Shown here: positions 51,463 through 54,331 of the stretch, in pieces
How the letters are laid out: every line of letters starts with the position of its first letter
Position numbering within the stretch: the stretch's first letter is position 1
Assembly: GCA_017651315.1 (NCBI GenBank)
Contig: JAGCDE010000025.1
Location: forward strand, 1 to 54,331
Length of the DNA: 54,331 nucleotides
Reading direction: 5' to 3'
Source: Bacteroidaceae bacterium
GTDB taxonomy: Bacteria; Bacteroidota; Bacteroidia; Bacteroidales; Bacteroidaceae
Translations under genes and position numbers: made by a program
The notes under the pieces: model-generated
What the model saw: only the letters and a program-made list of their open reading frames with translations
Database searches by the model: none
Told to the model about the DNA's origin: nothing

Positions 51463-51493
51463 TTTGCACATTAAAATGGAAGTAGTACTTTTG
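51463..51493 (+). promoter_or_regulatory. tRNA promoter
   Basis: TTTG (51463-51466), 19-base spacer, TACTTTTG (51486-51493), 13 bases before the mature tRNA 5' end: a textbook Bacteroidetes promoter. Confidence 0.75.
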
Positions 51494-51506
51494 CAACCGA
51501 AAACAT

Positions 51507-51578
51507 CGCGGAGTGGAGCAGAGGTAGCTCGTTAGGCTCATAACCTAAAGGTCGGAGGTTCGAATCCTTCCTCCGCAA
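51507..51578 (+). tRNA. Initiator tRNA-fMet (CAT anticodon)
   Basis: 72 bases. Acceptor CGCGGAG pairs with CTCCGCA leaving the C1-A72 mismatch that marks bacterial initiator tRNAs; GTGGAGCAG D-arm, loop CTCATAA with CAT anticodon, AAGGTC variable region, GGTTCGAATCC T-arm. The anticodon stem is TTAGG/CCTAA: only two of the three consecutive G-C pairs usual in initiators remain (29-41 is A-T). CCA is not encoded (A73 then CA AA). Promoter upstream at 51463-51493; its 3' end is part of a 30-bp inverted repeat. Confidence 0.93.
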
Positions 51579-51629
51579 CAAAGACAAGAGGTCCCGTTTG
51601 GGACCTCTTGTCTTTGTTGCGGAGGAAGG
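51566..51629. terminator. Perfect 30-bp inverted repeat overlapping the tRNA 3' end
   Basis: 51566-51595 and 51600-51629 are perfect reverse complements with a GTTT loop. The left arm includes the last 13 bases of the tRNA (T-stem 3' strand and acceptor). The inner part, from AACAAAGAC on, would serve as terminator, but no T-run follows directly after the hairpin (CTTTTTT occurs at about 51637). The outer pairing competes with tRNA folding. Confidence 0.75.
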
Positions 51630-51738
51630 GAAACTCTTTTTTAACCGCTGCGCGGACAGCCTGTCTGACCGGCCGCTCTCACTCGCCTATCCGCTTCGCC
51701 GCAACACGCCTGAACCTACGAAAGATGACGCATTCAGC

Positions 51739-53946
51739 TTATGCCAGGAAATCCTGTACGTCAAGTATGAGCATGGACTCGGCGGCTTCTGGTACAGCAG
51801 CGGGAGCTGGCTCAACCTTCTTCTCATATTTGAACTTATCGTTCTTGGTGATAGAGTAGATAAGATTGGTCCTATAGCAGACCCAGCAAATCAAGCCGAG
51901 ACATATCAGCCAATAAATCAGCTTCTTCCACCAGGGAGTCTTATCGGCAAACGGATCAGGCGCTGCCACACGGGGAGCATCGCTCACTTCCGTAAGTGTT
52001 GAACCGAATGTGATATTTACCTTGGCTGCAGCGTTGATAGCCCATCCGTTGGCGTTGAGCAGAGGCGACAGGCTGCGCTTACGCAACTTAAGCCAAGCTA
52101 AAATCATGGCGGGTCCCGAAATAACAAGCATAATTACCACAATAAGTATAAGCCACTGCCACCAAGTAAAACCTGAAAGGCTCTTCGCTATCAAACCTAT
52201 GCCTGCCATAATAGCTCCAAATGCAATTCCGATAGCAGCAAAGATACCTGCGTACTTGCCTATATCAAACATCTGTTTCTTCTCACCTGCCGCCGCGACC
52301 TGTGTGGTCATGTCTCCGGTAACCTTTTCATCCTTCTCGGAAGCATTCTTCTCAATTGTTTTCTCAATGAACCTGCCGAGTTTACGGTAGGGAGACCAGA
52401 AAGCCTGACGGATACTGATGGGATTTTCTATTATCTTGAAAACCGAAGCATCCCATATTTCTCCCCTCCTATCATAAAAAAGGCCGTTCTTTCCTTCCCT
52501 CAGAGAAGCTACATCGCCGTCCGTCATAACGGCAGCGATAATCATCGTTTCACCGCTGACCTTGTGTACGCAGTTGCAATAGAGAATAAACATACCGCTT
52601 AACCCGGCGGTAGCGTTGTGAGGCCCCATATCCGGAACCTTGATGCACAATTCACAGCAACGTTCGTCTATATAGAGCCGTCCAGCCTGGAAAATAGCTT
52701 TCTCTTCCGGATTGTAGAAATCCTTGAATGTGACAAAATTACACAGGAAGGTATAGAAATCCCTATACAGATGGACAAGTTTGTTCACCTCATCGATAGA
52801 GCGGGACTCCGATTCAAGAGCCTTGTCATCATCAACAAGCTTAAGCAGATCAGCCTTGCGGTCGGCCTTCAGGATTGCCTTCACCTCATCCAGTCCGAGA
52901 GCCTCTACCTCCGTTCCAGCCTTTGTCCCAAGCCATGCCTCATAAGCCCCGAATCTGGCTATCACAGAGTTCCACTGTTCCTCATTAATCTCCTTTGCAC
53001 CATTGAAATCTTTGTCAAATACAAGATTCTTGAGTTTGGAAAACGTTGACTGCCACACCGGATTTACCCTCTCGTCAATCGGGAGGTATCCGTTTGCTGA
53101 AATAGCGGCCAGAGGATATTGGGAAATCAAATCATAGCACTCAGACAGATCCTTGTCACTGATAGCCTCAATCTGGCTGACCGATACATCAAGCGCCGAA
53201 GCACTCTCCTTACTGAAGGCTGCAAGCTTGCAACGCATGAAATAATCGGCCACCTTTGCCTTTATGGAACCTACGGTTGCGTATGCCTCTGCAGTACCGT
53301 CACCGTAAGGGAAGACAGTCTCTCTGTCGTCCTCAGCTGATTTGATCCAAGCCGCGTATGAAGCGAGAGCAGAATAAAAAGCCTCTATCAGGTCTGAATC
53401 GATACCCGGTAGTCCGCTTCGGTCGGTTTTTGCACCCAATGTTGCTATACACTGGGCAATTGTTTTTTTGAGAATCTCATCATCTGTAGTCTGCTCAGTG
53501 ATTATTCCGTCACCGTTCAAAGCCGTCTTGGCAAAAATAGCGACACTGTCGTCGGTCTCAGCAATCGAAATGCTCTCCTTCTCAATTCCAAGATTTGAAA
53601 GTATCTGCCTGGCCGATGCAAGAAGTCTTGCACCGTCAGGATTCTTTGTGTTGAAGGCAGAGAAAGGTATGAAATCCTCCTTCCTGAGCAAAAGGTCAGG
53701 ATCGTTGATGATTGAAGTCAGCCAATCTGCAGTCTCAACCACCTCACTCACATGAATCCTGCCATCACTATTGGAGTCCAGCATCTTGAGAGTCTTCTCA
53801 TCAAACTCCAACCCTACCACAGGACTACTCAGTACAGTCCATAACTTCTGGTCAAGTTCACCAAGATGTCTGATGTCCTCACCGTTTGAAATGTTTACAC
53901 GGGACTTTCCACCTATTGTGGAAAATTTCCATTCATATTCACTCAT
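51739..53946 (-). CDS. Large EF-hand-like, C-terminally membrane-anchored protein of unknown function
   Basis: 735 residues from MSEYEWKF (53946). An EF-hand-like loop DSNSDGRIHVSE (about 56-67), a second weaker one LNGDGIITEQ (about 150), and DKDFNGAKEINEEQW (about 310-325) lie in a long helical N-terminal region (about 1-500) with no signal peptide. Three hydrophobic segments follow (about 575-600, 605-632, 680-705), then a Pro/Ala-rich tail. No enzyme motif found; cysteines in DERCCELCIKV and FILYCNCVH are notable. Bacteroidetes-type hypothetical; calcium sensing at the inner membrane is only suggested by the loops. Confidence 0.82.
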   Translation of the reverse strand: MSEYEWKFSTIGGKSRVNISNGEDIRHLGELDQKLWTVLSSPVVGLEFDEKTLKMLDSNSDGRIHVSEVVETADWLTSIINDPDLLLRKEDFIPFSAFNTKNPDGARLLASARQILSNLGIEKESISIAETDDSVAIFAKTALNGDGIITEQTTDDEILKKTIAQCIATLGAKTDRSGLPGIDSDLIEAFYSALASYAAWIKSAEDDRETVFPYGDGTAEAYATVGSIKAKVADYFMRCKLAAFSKESASALDVSVSQIEAISDKDLSECYDLISQYPLAAISANGYLPIDERVNPVWQSTFSKLKNLVFDKDFNGAKEINEEQWNSVIARFGAYEAWLGTKAGTEVEALGLDEVKAILKADRKADLLKLVDDDKALESESRSIDEVNKLVHLYRDFYTFLCNFVTFKDFYNPEEKAIFQAGRLYIDERCCELCIKVPDMGPHNATAGLSGMFILYCNCVHKVSGETMIIAAVMTDGDVASLREGKNGLFYDRRGEIWDASVFKIIENPISIRQAFWSPYRKLGRFIEKTIEKNASEKDEKVTGDMTTQVAAAGEKKQMFDIGKYAGIFAAIGIAFGAIMAGIGLIAKSLSGFTWWQWLILIVVIMLVISGPAMILAWLKLRKRSLSPLLNANGWAINAAAKVNITFGSTLTEVSDAPRVAAPDPFADKTPWWKKLIYWLICLGLICWVCYRTNLIYSITKNDKFKYEKKVEPAPAAVPEAAESMLILDVQDFLA

Positions 53947-54040
53947 AAGTATCAAGTTTTAAAAAATATCCAACCTGAGTTCAAAAATATGAAAATAACA
54001 CGCCAAACACAAAACAATCACAAAAAAAAGAGCCACAAAA

Positions 54041-54331
54041 CAATCGTACAACTGCCCCTACATGCAGTTATAGTAACGGCTCAAAGAGACGTTACCCGGC
54101 CGGAGGACGGCCCGTTTGCGGAGCAAACTAAAAAGAGGTGGCGGCGACATCAGGTCGCCGACGGCTTTCAGGACGCCTTAAACTGAAATACACAGACCAA
54201 TCATACAAACGCTCCCACATGCAGTTATAGTAACGGCTCCAAGAGCCGTTACCCGGCCGGAGGACGGCCCGTTTGCGGAGCAAACTAAAACAAGGTGGCG
54301 ACATCAGGTCGCCGACGTTTTTAAAAGCGCT
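54041..54331. repeat. Two copies of a four-hairpin repeat (period 157 bp), continuing to window edge
   Basis: No gene here beyond 53946. Copy 1 runs from 54041 to about 54162, copy 2 from 54198 to about 54316. Each contains in order GTAACGGCTC-N3-GAG(A/C)CGTTAC (54073-54095; perfect in copy 2), GGCCG-GAGGA-CGGCC (54098-54112), GTTTGC-GGA-GCAAAC (54114-54128) and GGCGAC-ATCAG-GTCGCC (54143-54159). Copy 2's last stem is followed by GACGTTTTT, as in an intrinsic terminator. The 35 bases between copies do not fold notably. Could be a REP-like element or a structured RNA. Confidence 0.75.

Noticed and set aside
53989-54186. 65-residue plus-strand frame at the right end
   Set aside because: It runs through the hairpin repeat and its composition is that of the repeat.
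54041-54331. CRISPR array
   Set aside because: Only two units, each over 110 bases with internal stems and no short regular repeat/spacer structure; no cas genes.

Overview
The window looks like chromosome of a gut- or rumen-type Bacteroidales (Bacteroidaceae/Prevotellaceae/Muribaculaceae range; species not determinable by eye). Reasons: several genes have the Bacteroidetes promoter pair TTTG-N19-TAnnTTTG (for example ahead of the tRNA at 51463-51493), Shine-Dalgarno sequences are weak, there is a type IX secretion C-terminal domain, a DUF3244-like protein, a TPR membrane regulator, RxNPADVIKSE-ending FtsX-type permeases and many lipoproteins.

Layout. (1) 1-11.1 kb: three FtsX/MacB-type ABC permeases on the minus strand (one cut by the window edge) plus a 12-codon scrap of a fourth. 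Each intact upstream region carries the same rigid promoter element with a 20-bp-period direct repeat. A stand-alone LytTR regulator that overlaps a membrane-anchored NAGPA-like gene sits among them. Two toxin-antitoxin-type modules (Phd + an elongated YoeB-fold protein that lacks the catalytic residues; a zeta-like kinase + XRE protein) are embedded in the array. (2) 11.2-21 kb: a STAND-like ATPase, a serine hydrolase/carboxylesterase pair, a DEAD-box helicase, a coiled-coil membrane protein and valS. (3) 20.8-21.7 kb: a repeat- and hairpin-rich segment that appears to truncate a CotH-like gene. (4) 21.9-33.8 kb: a polymorphic-toxin island: TPR membrane regulator, DUF3244-like secreted protein, a small YD-repeat/T9SS protein, a 2252-residue Rhs/SpvB toxin with a lipoprotein immunity candidate, and a displaced Rhs tip with an HExxH motif and its own lipoprotein immunity candidate. 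(5) 33.8-37.3 kb: hipBA, mazG, higBA. (6) 37.3-51.4 kb: GH30 hydrolase, small outer-membrane-like protein, a tandem M13 peptidase pair with a U32 protein, ABC-F ATPase, nucleotidyltransferase, cyclophilin-like lipoprotein, RluA-type synthase, FabG and a TetR regulator. (7) 51.5-54.3 kb: initiator tRNA whose 3' end is one arm of a perfect 30-bp inverted repeat, a large EF-hand/membrane protein of unknown function, and two copies of a four-hairpin repeat.

How it may work together (inference). The LytTR/NAGPA pair may control the permease genes through the repeated promoter element. The TPR protein may control the toxin island, where a secreted toxin with exchangeable tips is paired with lipoprotein immunity genes. 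The most promising undescribed items are the catalytically empty YoeB-fold fusion, the LytTR-permease regulon, the YD-T9SS/Rhs island and the hairpin-array repeat at the right edge.
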